From CAYQTE01 sp964420285 (GTDB taxonomy: Bacteria > Planctomycetota > Phycisphaerae > Tepidisphaerales > Tepidisphaeraceae), in NCBI GenBank assembly GCA_964420285.1, contig CAYQTE010000004.1, positions 62,001 to 126,000 on the forward strand: DNA of 64,000 nucleotides. Direction: 5' to 3'. A program made the translations under genes and the position numbers. The first letter of the stretch is position 1, and every line of letters begins with the position of its first letter. The notes under the pieces were generated by a model. It was not told where the DNA came from. It saw only the letters and a program-made list of their open reading frames with translations, and did no database searches. Shown here in pieces: positions 1 through 8,773 of this stretch.

Positions 1-318
1 AAGACTCGCTTCGAGGGCATGTTGACGCCGGATGTCGCCGGAATGATGCAGGACCAGGTGTCGCCGACGCTGATGTCGCCGAACCTGAGCCGCGGCTGGC
101 GGTATTACACGGCGGCGGTGGACGTGGATATCGACTTTCCGGCCGCGCCGCCGCCGCGCGTGGCGGCGGCAACCCAGCCAGGCCCGGCGGCTGTTCCCCC
201 GACGACGCGCCCGCGCGGCAAGATTGAATTCATCAATCCGGACGGATCGGAGCGGGATTACGTTCCGGGTCAGGGCGCGCAACCCAATAAGCCGCCGTCG
301 GACCTGAATGAGCAGTGA
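1..318 (+). CDS. Unknown protein, C-terminal end only
   Basis: An open frame enters from the left edge and stops at 318, leaving 105 visible residues; the true start lies outside the window. The visible part begins with a segment that could be globular (an Asp/Ile-rich stretch near residues 38-45). It then becomes a Pro/Ala/Thr-rich linker and a polar tail ending in Asn-Glu-Gln. No family was recognised. The gene converges on the exported H-X9-DG protein, leaving only about 9 bases between the two stop codons. Codon use fits its GC-rich neighbours. Confidence 0.6.
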   Translation, partial: KTRFEGMLTPDVAGMMQDQVSPTLMSPNLSRGWRYYTAAVDVDIDFPAAPPPRVAAATQPGPAAVPPTTRPRGKIEFINPDGSERDYVPGQGAQPNKPPSDLNEQ

Positions 319-327
319 TCGGGGAGA

Positions 328-2487
328 TCACGGAGTACGCGGCGGCTGATTGCGAAGCAGGGCGCTGGCCGCCAGATCTTGCCGCAGCTTGTCCACCATC
401 TGCCACTCGACATGCCCGTCGGCGTAAAGGGCGTTGCAGCCGTCGGGGTGCAAGTTGACATCTTCGGCGGCGACGACGATGGTCGGATCGGCCGCATCGG
501 TCAGGCCGGCGCCATAGTAGATGTAGTCCGAATTCTGGTTGACCCATGCGGCGGTCTGGGCGGGGGTCATGTTGGGCGGCACTTGTTTGGGATTTTCCGA
601 TCTGGGGTCGATGACTATGGCGGCGGTAACGTCTTCCTCGTTGAGCAGAGTGCCGAGATCGGGCGGATATTTGCCGTGGTTGTCGTTTTCGTAAAGAAGG
701 CACGCCTGGCCGATCAAGCGCAGGTTGGCGGCGCTCTTGACGCGGTTGTCGGGTTCGCGCGACTTGTTGCGGCTGGGAAGCAGGATGCTGGCCATCATGG
801 CGGCCTCGTAGGCTTGCATGCCGGAAATGTTGCCGGCCTCGGCCATGACGTCGGCGCCGGGGAAGGGCATGATCGAGCGGACGTGCATTCCGGCGTCGTC
901 GCTCCAGCCGATCGAGCCGCCCGGCTCGGTCTGGGCCATTATTTTGTCGAGCGTCGGCACGACCAGGGCCGGCGACTGCGCGCCCAGAAGATCGCTTCCG
1001 CCAAGCACCAGGCGACTGAGCATGAGGGTCGATTGATATCCCGCCGGCAGCGTACGCGGCAGGTCCATGAATTGGAATTCGCTGATCGCGTCCGGGCCGC
1101 CAAGGGTTTTGCGGATGCGCTGCCAATCGGGATTGTCCAGAATACTGGGCGCGTCGGCCGGCCGGGAAAAGCTGGCGACGGCCAATTGGGGATAGGTGCT
1201 GATGTAGAGCGTGCCGTCCTTGATGGCCCAGGCGGGGGAGATCAGCGGCGTGGCCATGTAATGAACGTGCGTGCCGTCGATCACGTCCTGGCGGATTTCC
1301 AGGGTGAGTTTGCTTTGGGCGGTTTGGGCCGCCACCAGACGGTTGGCCAGTTGCTCAAGATGGTTGAGTGATGTTTCCAGGCCGTCGGGATTGCGCGGGC
1401 GATTGAGGATTATCGAGCCGCCGGCCGTCGGATCGGTGTAGAAGGCCCATTCGGGGCCGAATGCGCCAAGGAAGTCCTTTTGCAGGTCCAGGCCCAGGAC
1501 GCCATTGACCATGCTCAGGCCCTGCTGGATTTGAGGTGTGGTATCGGGATTGACCTTTTGAACGGCGGCGAGAATGGTGTCGAAGGCGCCGGACAGATCG
1601 AACGATCCGGCGGCGGCCTCGGTGGCCGTCGCGGGAATCCGGCGCAGAAGCGCATCGTCGATCGGCCGGGAATTGAGCAAGGCAACCAGTCCCTGGCGGG
1701 GCGCGGGGGCGTCGATGAAGCATTGTTCGGACCAGTTGCGGCCGGAGAATCCCGCCGTCAGCGCCAGGTGGCGCAGTCCGGGCAGGCCCAGTCCGTCGCG
1801 AATCTGAGCCCATTTGGCCTGAGCCTCGCCGCCGCCGGCGCCGGTGACGGTGTGTGTGAGATTGTCCACCTGGTTCCACATGGCGGAGAAGTTCACATAG
1901 CCGACGATCACGGGATGGGCATCCAGGGAGCTGAGGGCGGATTTGAAATCAGCGTCCGATCCGAGCGGCGCATCCGGCCGAACAGGGAACGCGTAGGTTG
2001 ACAGGACGACGACGCTTCCGAACGGCCGGCATTGAATGTTGGCGGGCGCACCGGAGCGGGCGAGTAGGTCGTTGATGCGATGGATGAGGTCGGGCGCATC
2101 GTCGCCGGCATCGCAGAGGATTGCCAGTCGCGGCATGGGTTGGCCGCCCTGGATGTCGATCCCGCCGAAATAGATCGCGCTGGGGTGATGCCACAATTCG
2201 CCGGACATATCGGCGATAAGCGGCACGATGAGCTTGGCGTCGGGGTCGGGAGTGATGGCCACGATGCGATCCACAAGGCGCGGCAGGGACGAATTGACGA
2301 AATCGCCGATGCGCGAGGCATCGACGATGGCCTTGAGGTGCGATGTCTCATAGCCGACTCCCGGCGCGTCGGCGCCCTGCCAGCCAACGTAGAGCATCGC
2401 GTCGGCCGGTATGCGATCGACCATCGCCGGCGCGGCGACTGTGAGCGGGCAAAGAGAGACCGCCAGCAAAGCAACGATGTAACGCAT
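328..2487 (-). CDS. Exported planctomycete-type protein ending in H-X9-DG
   Basis: A 719-residue protein of unknown role. The start at 2487 is chosen over an upstream in-frame start because it follows GGAGGA by a few bases and begins a clean signal peptide (about residues 1-19, hydrophobic, ending near Val-Ala-Ala). The long middle part is probably periplasmic. The C-terminal ~100 residues contain a conserved-looking stretch with YYGAG and then His680-X9-Asp-Gly. That motif marks the C-terminal domain found on many planctomycete pseudopilin-like (DUF1559) proteins. Here no pilin-type N-terminal methylation motif is present, so only the tail resembles that family. It lies 91 bases downstream of the TPR gene and may be transcribed with it. 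Confidence 0.75.
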   Translation of the reverse strand: MRYIVALLAVSLCPLTVAAPAMVDRIPADAMLYVGWQGADAPGVGYETSHLKAIVDASRIGDFVNSSLPRLVDRIVAITPDPDAKLIVPLIADMSGELWHHPSAIYFGGIDIQGGQPMPRLAILCDAGDDAPDLIHRINDLLARSGAPANIQCRPFGSVVVLSTYAFPVRPDAPLGSDADFKSALSSLDAHPVIVGYVNFSAMWNQVDNLTHTVTGAGGGEAQAKWAQIRDGLGLPGLRHLALTAGFSGRNWSEQCFIDAPAPRQGLVALLNSRPIDDALLRRIPATATEAAAGSFDLSGAFDTILAAVQKVNPDTTPQIQQGLSMVNGVLGLDLQKDFLGAFGPEWAFYTDPTAGGSIILNRPRNPDGLETSLNHLEQLANRLVAAQTAQSKLTLEIRQDVIDGTHVHYMATPLISPAWAIKDGTLYISTYPQLAVASFSRPADAPSILDNPDWQRIRKTLGGPDAISEFQFMDLPRTLPAGYQSTLMLSRLVLGGSDLLGAQSPALVVPTLDKIMAQTEPGGSIGWSDDAGMHVRSIMPFPGADVMAEAGNISGMQAYEAAMMASILLPSRNKSREPDNRVKSAANLRLIGQACLLYENDNHGKYPPDLGTLLNEEDVTAAIVIDPRSENPKQVPPNMTPAQTAAWVNQNSDYIYYGAGLTDAADPTIVVAAEDVNLHPDGCNALYADGHVEWQMVDKLRQDLAASALLRNQPPRTP

Positions 2488-2578
2488 GATTCCTCCCGGC
2501 CAGGTACCCAAGCGACTGGAACGAGTCGATTGTGCCGCGCTGGGCGAATGTGTGCAAGGTGAAAAACCGACTTGTCGA

Positions 2579-4630
2579 TCATGAGCCGGTGAAGCTTTGC
2601 GCACGGCGCAGTTCCTGTCGCGCCTCGGAGAGTTTGCCTTGTTTGGCGTAGGCCTCGGCCAGATTGCGGTGGGCGGAGGCCAGGCGGGGCTCGAGTTTGA
2701 GGGCGGCGTTGAGCTGCGTGACCGCGTCGTCGGTGCGGCCGGCGCTCAGGAGGATCAGGCCGTAGGCGCTGAGCCGCTGTGCGTCGGGCGGGCCGATGTC
2801 TATCGCATGCCGCATGGCATCGGCGGCGCTTGGGAACTGGCCGAGCTGCCAAAGGCAATTGGCCAGCAGTGCCCAGGCGCGATCGTCGCCGTCGTCGATG
2901 GCGAGGATGGCGCGGCACTGGTCGGCGGCCTGTGCGGCCTTGGGGATGTTGGCCAAGACCGTCGCGTATTCCACGCGGAGATCGATGTTGTTTTTGTCCA
3001 TCGCGACTAGGCTTGCCATCGCGGCGGCGGCTTCGGGTTTCTTGCCCTGTTGCAGCAGCGACTCGGCAATCTGCAACCCCGGGCGGATATCATCGGGCTG
3101 ATCGGCAACGTCGCGGGCCGCCTGAAATTCCGCGGCCGCGGCGGTGAAGTTGTTGCGCGACAGGAGCAACTGGCCGAGCAGAATGTGGGCTTCGACCTGG
3201 TGAGGATGGTTGCGCAGGGAGTGTTCCAATTCGTCGCGGGCGGTTTCGCGAGGCGGGTTAATCTGCCGGAGCATGTCGATCGCCAGAGCGTCGTGGGCCA
3301 GCCAGCAGCCGTCGTCGCCGCATTTGGCCAGCGTATCTTTCCAGAGCAGCGTCGCCGAACGATACGGCAGCGAATTGAGGCACGAGACCGAGGCCAGTGC
3401 AATAAGGAGAGCCGAGCAGGCAAGGGCGACGATGGTGGAGGTTTCCGGGCCGTGCCGGCGGCGGAAGAGCAGATGGGCGATGGCGGCGATAACCGGCGCG
3501 ACGGCCAGATAAGCGTAATCGTCGGCGACAAATGTAAAGCGCATGCGGGGCAGATCGAGAAAGCCCAAAGTCGGGAAAATGGCGATCAGGACAATCGCGG
3601 CGGTCACCAAGGGGGCGCGGCCCAGTACACGCGCGATCCGCCACAGGACGACCATTGCCGCCAACAATGCGGCGGGGAATGTCCATTGCCATGCGACCGC
3701 GCCGCTGACGGGCCAGCGGGTGTAAACGAAACAGAGTGGCCAGGGTAGGAAGAGCTTGCCCAGATAAAACCACACGGCGCGGCTGGCGATGAGAATCCGC
3801 TGGACGACGGTAAATCCGAAATCACCGGCGGCCAGGTCGATCGTGCGACGACCCAGGTGATGATCGTACCCCGCGAAAATCAGGCCGATCAGGATCGACG
3901 GGATCAGAACTGGAACACTGCCTATCGCGAGTTTACCTCGCCGCCATGCAACCAGAACGATCACGATAAGCGGGATGATCGCCAGCGCGGAATCGGCGAG
4001 GATTGCCGCCAAGAGCAGCAGGTGATACGCGATCATCGCCAGGCGAGCAGCGGTGGGGCTGGGGATGTCGCGCGGGTTCAGAGAGAACGCCCGGACGGCC
4101 GCGATGAGCGACAGCAGGCCAAAGACGCTTGCCAGCAGCATCGGCTGATCGGCGATCCAGGCGACGGACTGCACCTGCAGCGGATGCACGGCCCAGATCG
4201 CCGCCGCCAGCCATGCGCCGCGCAGGGCGAGAGAGTCCAGCAGCCGCCAAAGGCACAGCGACGCGACGAAATGCAGCAGTAGATTCACCAAATGATAGCC
4301 GACGGTGCTCGAAGGCCATTGGACGCCTTCCAGCCAGAACAGCGACTGGCTCAGCGGCGCGTAGAAATCGTGAACCGCGCGGCCGGTCCAGATGCGTGCC
4401 AGTGCGTGCCACGTCTGTTGGGAGGGGGCCAGGGCGACGTGATCGCTGTCGAGCCAGAGGAACCGGCCACCCAGTGCCGGCGCCACGGCCGCGAAGCAAA
4501 GTATGGCGATGGCGACCGCGCCGAGCGGGCGGGCGTGAGGAATTTCGATACCCCCGACGGGCAAACCGTCGCCGGGCAGATCGTCCGGTCCCGACGCGGC
4601 GGCAGACGGAATGGTGGAATCGGTATCCAT
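2579..4630 (-). CDS. Polytopic membrane protein with C-terminal TPR repeats (TMTC-like)
   Basis: A 683-residue protein. The N-terminal ~450 residues hold about ten hydrophobic segments interspersed with short loops, and the last ~210 residues are tetratricopeptide repeats rich in Ala/Leu with the usual spacing. This layout resembles the TMTC/PMT-like putative O-glycosyltransferases: an acidic LDSDH stretch in the first loop and a DDYAYLA motif in a later loop fit that group. Enzymatic activity is not shown by the sequence. The likely role is glycan transfer or assembly at the cytoplasmic membrane. The stop codon of plsC is 6 bases upstream of its start, so the two genes are very probably co-transcribed. 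Confidence 0.75.
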   Translation of the reverse strand: MDTDSTIPSAAASGPDDLPGDGLPVGGIEIPHARPLGAVAIAILCFAAVAPALGGRFLWLDSDHVALAPSQQTWHALARIWTGRAVHDFYAPLSQSLFWLEGVQWPSSTVGYHLVNLLLHFVASLCLWRLLDSLALRGAWLAAAIWAVHPLQVQSVAWIADQPMLLASVFGLLSLIAAVRAFSLNPRDIPSPTAARLAMIAYHLLLLAAILADSALAIIPLIVIVLVAWRRGKLAIGSVPVLIPSILIGLIFAGYDHHLGRRTIDLAAGDFGFTVVQRILIASRAVWFYLGKLFLPWPLCFVYTRWPVSGAVAWQWTFPAALLAAMVVLWRIARVLGRAPLVTAAIVLIAIFPTLGFLDLPRMRFTFVADDYAYLAVAPVIAAIAHLLFRRRHGPETSTIVALACSALLIALASVSCLNSLPYRSATLLWKDTLAKCGDDGCWLAHDALAIDMLRQINPPRETARDELEHSLRNHPHQVEAHILLGQLLLSRNNFTAAAAEFQAARDVADQPDDIRPGLQIAESLLQQGKKPEAAAAMASLVAMDKNNIDLRVEYATVLANIPKAAQAADQCRAILAIDDGDDRAWALLANCLWQLGQFPSAADAMRHAIDIGPPDAQRLSAYGLILLSAGRTDDAVTQLNAALKLEPRLASAHRNLAEAYAKQGKLSEARQELRRAQSFTGS

Positions 4631-4636
4631 GGCGAA

Positions 4637-5293
4637 TCACGGCGGCGGCGGGCGATATCCCTTGCGGGCCAGCGCCTGCCAGGCGCGCAAGCGGGCCTGC
4701 ATCGAACGGAAAGTGACGTCGATGTTCCGGATGATCTCGTCGGCGCTGCGGTCTTGCACGTCCAGCGGCGGGCCAAAGAGGACACGGACGGGTTTGTCCT
4801 GAACCCAGCGATGTCGCGGCAGGGCATCGAAGGAGCCGTCGATGACCACGGGGATCACGGGCACTCGCGATTTGCGGATCAGCAGCGTGATGCCCTTTTG
4901 TATGGGGCCGATTTCGCCGTCGGGCGTGCGGTGCCCCTCGGCGAAGAAGCAGAGGAGATTGCCGTCCGCCAGACATCGCAGCGCCTGGCGCAGAGCGCCG
5001 ATATCGGCTTCGCCCCGCCGCACCGGAAAAGCATTGAGGCTGCGAATAAACCACCCGAAGGCCGGGTTATTGAACAGATCGCTGCGGGCGAAATAGCTCA
5101 CCGGCCGGTAAAGCCGCAGCGCCACCATGACCGGGTCGAGAAAGCTCTGGTGATTGCACACAAGAATGGCCGGGCCGTCGGTGGGGACGTATTCAGTTTG
5201 CCAGACCTTCAAATCCCACAGGATCGCGGCGGTAATGCGCGAGATAGCGTGGACAGTGTTCCAAATGGGTGTTCGCCGCATCATAACGCGCAT
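4637..5293 (-). CDS. plsC: 1-acyl-sn-glycerol-3-phosphate acyltransferase
   Basis: Transfers an acyl chain to lysophosphatidic acid to make phosphatidic acid at the inner membrane. The 218-residue length is usual for PlsC. The catalytic HX4D box is seen as Asn47-His48-Gln-Ser-Phe-Leu-Asp53, and the second conserved block as FAEGHRT, a variant of the usual FPEGTRS that binds the glycerol phosphate. A longer in-frame extension to 5566 exists, but it would overlap cmk and lacks family similarity, so the Met at 5293 (or the Met codons at 5284 and 5281) is preferred. It follows cmk by about 20 bases. The cmk-plsC pairing is common in bacteria. Confidence 0.9.
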   Translation of the reverse strand: MRVMMRRTPIWNTVHAISRITAAILWDLKVWQTEYVPTDGPAILVCNHQSFLDPVMVALRLYRPVSYFARSDLFNNPAFGWFIRSLNAFPVRRGEADIGALRQALRCLADGNLLCFFAEGHRTPDGEIGPIQKGITLLIRKSRVPVIPVVIDGSFDALPRHRWVQDKPVRVLFGPPLDVQDRSADEIIRNIDVTFRSMQARLRAWQALARKGYRPPPP

Positions 5294-5312
5294 CCGACAG
5301 AGCCTGTCAGTA

Positions 5313-5996
5313 TTACCCTCCGGCGGGCGGATGTTGAAGGAAGGGGCGGCTGAGTTCAACGATGCGCTGGACGACCTGCTGGAAATCGAGATTGGTGGAA
5401 TCGATGCGGATTGCACCGGCGGGTTCGACAAGGGGCGCAACCGCCCGTGTCGTATCGCGGTGATCGCGGGCGATGATTTCGTCGAGAAGCGTTTTCTCAT
5501 CGGCCGGCAGTCCACGGGCGCGAAGTTGATCGGCCCGGCGGCGGGCGCGGGCATGGGGCGAGGCACTCAAATAAAATCGCACCGTCGCGTCGGGAAAAAC
5601 AACTGAACCCTGATCCCGCCCTTCAGAGACCAGATTCACCCGCTGCCGGCCGATCTGGCGTTGGAGGCCGACCAGAATATCGCGAACGGCGCCGACCGCG
5701 GCAACAACGGATGCAGCCTGATCGACCTGCGGCGTTCGCAGTTGGTCGGTCACGGGTAGTCCAAACAGCAGCAATTCCGGCGGCGTGCGGGAGAAATCGA
5801 ACTGCATGTCGATGTCGCGCACGGCGGCGGCGATGGCGGTCGGATCGTCCAGCGGAGCGTGCTTACGCAACGCCACCAGCGCCGCCGCGCGGTACATCGC
5901 GCCGGTGTCGAGGAAATCGAACCCGAGTTGTCGGGACACGGCATGGGCGACGGTGGATTTCCCCGTGCCGGCCGGTCCGTCGATCGTGATGATCAT
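5313..5996 (-). CDS. cmk: Cytidylate kinase
   Basis: Phosphorylates CMP and dCMP with ATP in pyrimidine salvage and nucleic-acid precursor supply. It has 227 residues, normal for the family. The P-loop GPAGTGKST is at residues 7-15, followed by the FLDTGAMYRA block typical of CMP kinases and by SEGRDQGSVVFPDA, the substrate-binding SEGRDxGTxVFPxA motif. The Arg-rich lid (HARARRRADQLRARG) is present. The start at 5996 overlaps the stop of the upstream amidotransferase gene by 4 bases (ATGA), so translational coupling is likely. Confidence 0.96.
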   Translation of the reverse strand: MIITIDGPAGTGKSTVAHAVSRQLGFDFLDTGAMYRAAALVALRKHAPLDDPTAIAAAVRDIDMQFDFSRTPPELLLFGLPVTDQLRTPQVDQAASVVAAVGAVRDILVGLQRQIGRQRVNLVSEGRDQGSVVFPDATVRFYLSASPHARARRRADQLRARGLPADEKTLLDEIIARDHRDTTRAVAPLVEPAGAIRIDSTNLDFQQVVQRIVELSRPFLQHPPAGG

Positions 5997-6742
5997 GCCG
6001 ATGAGTTGTTGTTTGGGCCGGCGTTGCGCGACCGGCTCTGGTCGCGCGCGGTCTGAACCAGGAGCCGAAACGGAGCCAGGTGCTCGGGGCGGTCCGCCAA
6101 TCGCTCGGGGTGCCATTGCACGGCGGCAAACAGCGGCAGCGACGGGTCTTCAAACGCCTCGATCAGCCGATCGGGTGACGTCGCGACGACGCGCAATCCG
6201 CGGCCCAGGCGATCGACGGCCTGTTTGTGATATGAATTGGCGACGATATCGCCCCGCCCGATGGCCTTGCCGAGAGTCGTGGTCATATCAAGCTGGACAT
6301 CATGCACCGAAGGCGTTTTGCCGATGGCGCGATGTTCGATACTCGGCGTGCGCGCCTGATCGGGGAGAAACTGATGCAGGCTACCGCCGCGATGGACATT
6401 CATGAGCTGGCATCCCATGCAGACGCCCAAGGTCGGCAGGCGGCGTTTTTCGGCGGCGGACAGCAGCGCAAACTCGAAGGCCTCGCGGCTTGGGTTGACG
6501 CGGACGGCTTTGGGATGCGGCGTTTGCCCATAGGCGGCGGGGTCGAGATCGTTGCCGCCACTGAAGAGAATTCCGTCCAGCACATCCAGATACTCGTCGA
6601 TCAGGGCGTGATCGGTCTGATAGGGAAGCAAAAACGGCAAACCGCCTGCTCGCTCGACGGCGGTGGCGTAGGCGGCGGGGGACATGTAATAATCCGGCTT
6701 GTCGTGCTCATCGACGGTGATGCCGATGCGCGGGCGGATCAT
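5993..6742 (-). CDS. Class I glutamine amidotransferase-like hydrolase (peptidase C26)
   Basis: A 249-residue member of the gamma-glutamyl-gamma-aminobutyrate hydrolase (PuuD-like) family. The nucleophile is Cys108 in GVCMGCQ, and the partner residues are His211 and Glu213 in QWHPE. The N-terminal region has the SGGNDLDP oxyanion-type loop. It probably cleaves a gamma-glutamyl amide bond; the real substrate cannot be read from the sequence, and no polyamine genes are nearby. It overlaps typA upstream and cmk downstream by 4 bases each, so it sits inside a tightly coupled typA-cmk-plsC operon. Confidence 0.9.
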   Translation of the reverse strand: MIRPRIGITVDEHDKPDYYMSPAAYATAVERAGGLPFLLPYQTDHALIDEYLDVLDGILFSGGNDLDPAAYGQTPHPKAVRVNPSREAFEFALLSAAEKRRLPTLGVCMGCQLMNVHRGGSLHQFLPDQARTPSIEHRAIGKTPSVHDVQLDMTTTLGKAIGRGDIVANSYHKQAVDRLGRGLRVVATSPDRLIEAFEDPSLPLFAAVQWHPERLADRPEHLAPFRLLVQTARDQSRSRNAGPNNNSSA

Positions 6743-8619
6743 GGCACTTCCTCCTGGGCGACAGCGGTCTGGTCGAATTCGTCAACCGGCTTCTTTCGGC
6801 CAGCGCGCTTGCGCTCGTTTTCGTCCAGAATGGCCTTGCGCAGGCGAATGGATGTGGGTGTCACCTCCACCAATTCGTCTTCCTCGATATATTCCAGCGC
6901 CTGCTCGAGCGTCATTTTGCGGGCCGGCTTGAGGATGATGTTCTCGTCGCTCGACGTGGTGCGCATGTTCGAGAGTTTCTTGGCCTTGCAGGCGTTGACG
7001 ACGATGTCATCCGAGCGGCAGTGCTCGCCGACCACCTGTCCGGCGTATGTGGGATCGCCCGGCTCGACAAACATGCTGCCGCGATCCTGAAGCACGTTCA
7101 GGGCGTAGGCGTTGATATTGCCGGGCGAGTTGGAAATCATCACGCCGTTGGAGCGCTGCGGAACTTCGCCGCGCATCGGGGCGTATTCGTGGAAATTGTG
7201 GTGCATGACGGCCGTGCCCTGCGTGGCGGTGAGCATGCGCGTGCGCAGGCCGATCAGGCCGCGGGCGGGGATGGTGAATTCGAGGTGGACGTGGCCGGTG
7301 CGGTTGTCCATGCGGACCATCTCGCCACGGCGGTTGCCGACCAGTTCCATGACGCCGCCCATGTTCTTTTCCGGGACGTCGATGACCAGGTATTCGATCG
7401 GCTCCTCGGTCTGGCCGTCAACTTTGCGAAGGATGACATGCGGCTTGGAGACGGACAGTTCGTAGCCCTCGCGGCGCATGTTTTCGATGAGGATTCCCAG
7501 GTGAAGCAAGCCGCGGCCGCAGACGCGGAATGCGTCTTTGCTTTCGGTTTCCTCGACGCGCAGGGCGACGTTGCTTTCCAGTTCCTTGTAAAGCCGCTCG
7601 CGCACGTTTCGGCTGGTGACGAATTTCCCTTCCTTGCCGGCGAAGGGCGAATCGTTGACGCTGAACAGCATGGTCAGCGTCGGCGGTTCAATTTCCGTAG
7701 CGGCCAGCGGCTGAGGGTCAAGCGGATCGCAAATGGTGTCGCCGATATCGACGGCCTCGAGCCCCACCAGCGCCACGATATCCCCGGCCGCCACCTCTTC
7801 GATATTCTTGCGGCCCAGGCCGTCGAATACCTGCACCTGCTGCACTTTACTCTTGACGATCGAACCGTCGCGGCGAGCGACGGCGACCTGCTGGCCGGTG
7901 CGGATGCGCCCGTTGAAAATGCGGCCGACGCCGATGCGGCCGACGTAGTCGTTGTATTGGATGTTGCTGATGCGGATTTGCAGCGATTTGTCCAGATCGC
8001 CGTGCGGCGCCGGAACGTGCCGGATCAGGGCCTCAAAGACCGGCTGAATATCCGTGCCGGGCACGTCGAGTCTCCAGCTTGCGGTTCCGGCCCGGCCGGA
8101 GGCGTATACCACCGGGAAATCGAGCGTTTCGTCGTCGGCGCCGAGTTCAACGAACAGGTCGAACACCTCGTCCAGCACTTCATTGGGCCGGGCGTCCTGG
8201 CGATCGATCTTGTTGATGATGACGATGGGGCGCAGTTCATGCTCGAATGCTTTTTTGAGAACAAAACGGGTCTGGGGCATCGGTCCCTCGGCCGCATCGA
8301 CCAGCAGGAGTGCTCCATCGGCCATACCCAGGACGCGTTCGACCTCGCCGCCGAAATCCGCGTGGCCGGGGGTATCGATCACGTTGATTTTGGTGAGCGT
8401 GCCATCGTGGCTGGTGAAGACGATGGCGACGTTTTTTGCCAGGATGGTGATGCCGCGTTCGCGTTCCAGGGGATTGGAGTCCAGGAGGGTATCCTGCTGG
8501 ACCTGGCTGGAGCGGAAATTGCCGCTTTGCCGAAGCAGGGCATCGACGAGGGTGGTCTTGCCATGATCGACGTGGGCAATAATTGCGACGTTGCGAATAT
8601 CGTTACGCACCTGATTCAT
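6739..8619 (-). CDS. typA: Ribosome-associated GTPase TypA/BipA
   Basis: A translational GTPase that binds the ribosome and supports 50S assembly and growth under stress. The 626-residue length is close to the family norm. The G1 motif AHVDHGKT is at residues 15-22, the switch I region ends in RERGITI, G3 is DTPGHADFGGEVERV, and G4 is NKIDR. The C-terminal EF-G-like domains include the family block TRMLTATQGTAVM. It is the first gene of the leftward block and is transcribed divergently from gpsA across a 154-bp spacer. Confidence 0.97.
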   Translation of the reverse strand: MNQVRNDIRNVAIIAHVDHGKTTLVDALLRQSGNFRSSQVQQDTLLDSNPLERERGITILAKNVAIVFTSHDGTLTKINVIDTPGHADFGGEVERVLGMADGALLLVDAAEGPMPQTRFVLKKAFEHELRPIVIINKIDRQDARPNEVLDEVFDLFVELGADDETLDFPVVYASGRAGTASWRLDVPGTDIQPVFEALIRHVPAPHGDLDKSLQIRISNIQYNDYVGRIGVGRIFNGRIRTGQQVAVARRDGSIVKSKVQQVQVFDGLGRKNIEEVAAGDIVALVGLEAVDIGDTICDPLDPQPLAATEIEPPTLTMLFSVNDSPFAGKEGKFVTSRNVRERLYKELESNVALRVEETESKDAFRVCGRGLLHLGILIENMRREGYELSVSKPHVILRKVDGQTEEPIEYLVIDVPEKNMGGVMELVGNRRGEMVRMDNRTGHVHLEFTIPARGLIGLRTRMLTATQGTAVMHHNFHEYAPMRGEVPQRSNGVMISNSPGNINAYALNVLQDRGSMFVEPGDPTYAGQVVGEHCRSDDIVVNACKAKKLSNMRTTSSDENIILKPARKMTLEQALEYIEEDELVEVTPTSIRLRKAILDENERKRAGRKKPVDEFDQTAVAQEEVP

Positions 8620-8755
8620 AAGTCATTCTAGGTAAACCGCGCGGGGATGTCGTGACAGCCGACAAGCCATTCCACCCGCAACCGGCGGGACAGACATCCT
8701 ACAGTGGGTGGGGGGATTGTACAACAACGTCCTCTCGCATCCGCGCTGATGATCG

Positions 8756-8761
8756 TATAAC
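8756..8761 (+). promoter_or_regulatory. Putative -10 element for gpsA
   Basis: TATAAC ends 12 bases before the gpsA start codon, so a transcript beginning about 7 bases downstream would carry only about 6 bases of leader. No convincing -35 box and no Shine-Dalgarno sequence are visible. This is one of several near-leaderless arrangements in the window. Confidence 0.4.
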
Positions 8762-8773
8762 CTTTGCCGGGAT

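Noticed and set aside
7021..8631. A 536-residue open frame opposite typA
   Set aside because: It is a GC-driven shadow of typA on the other strand; its composition is atypical and no family is recognised, while typA is certain.
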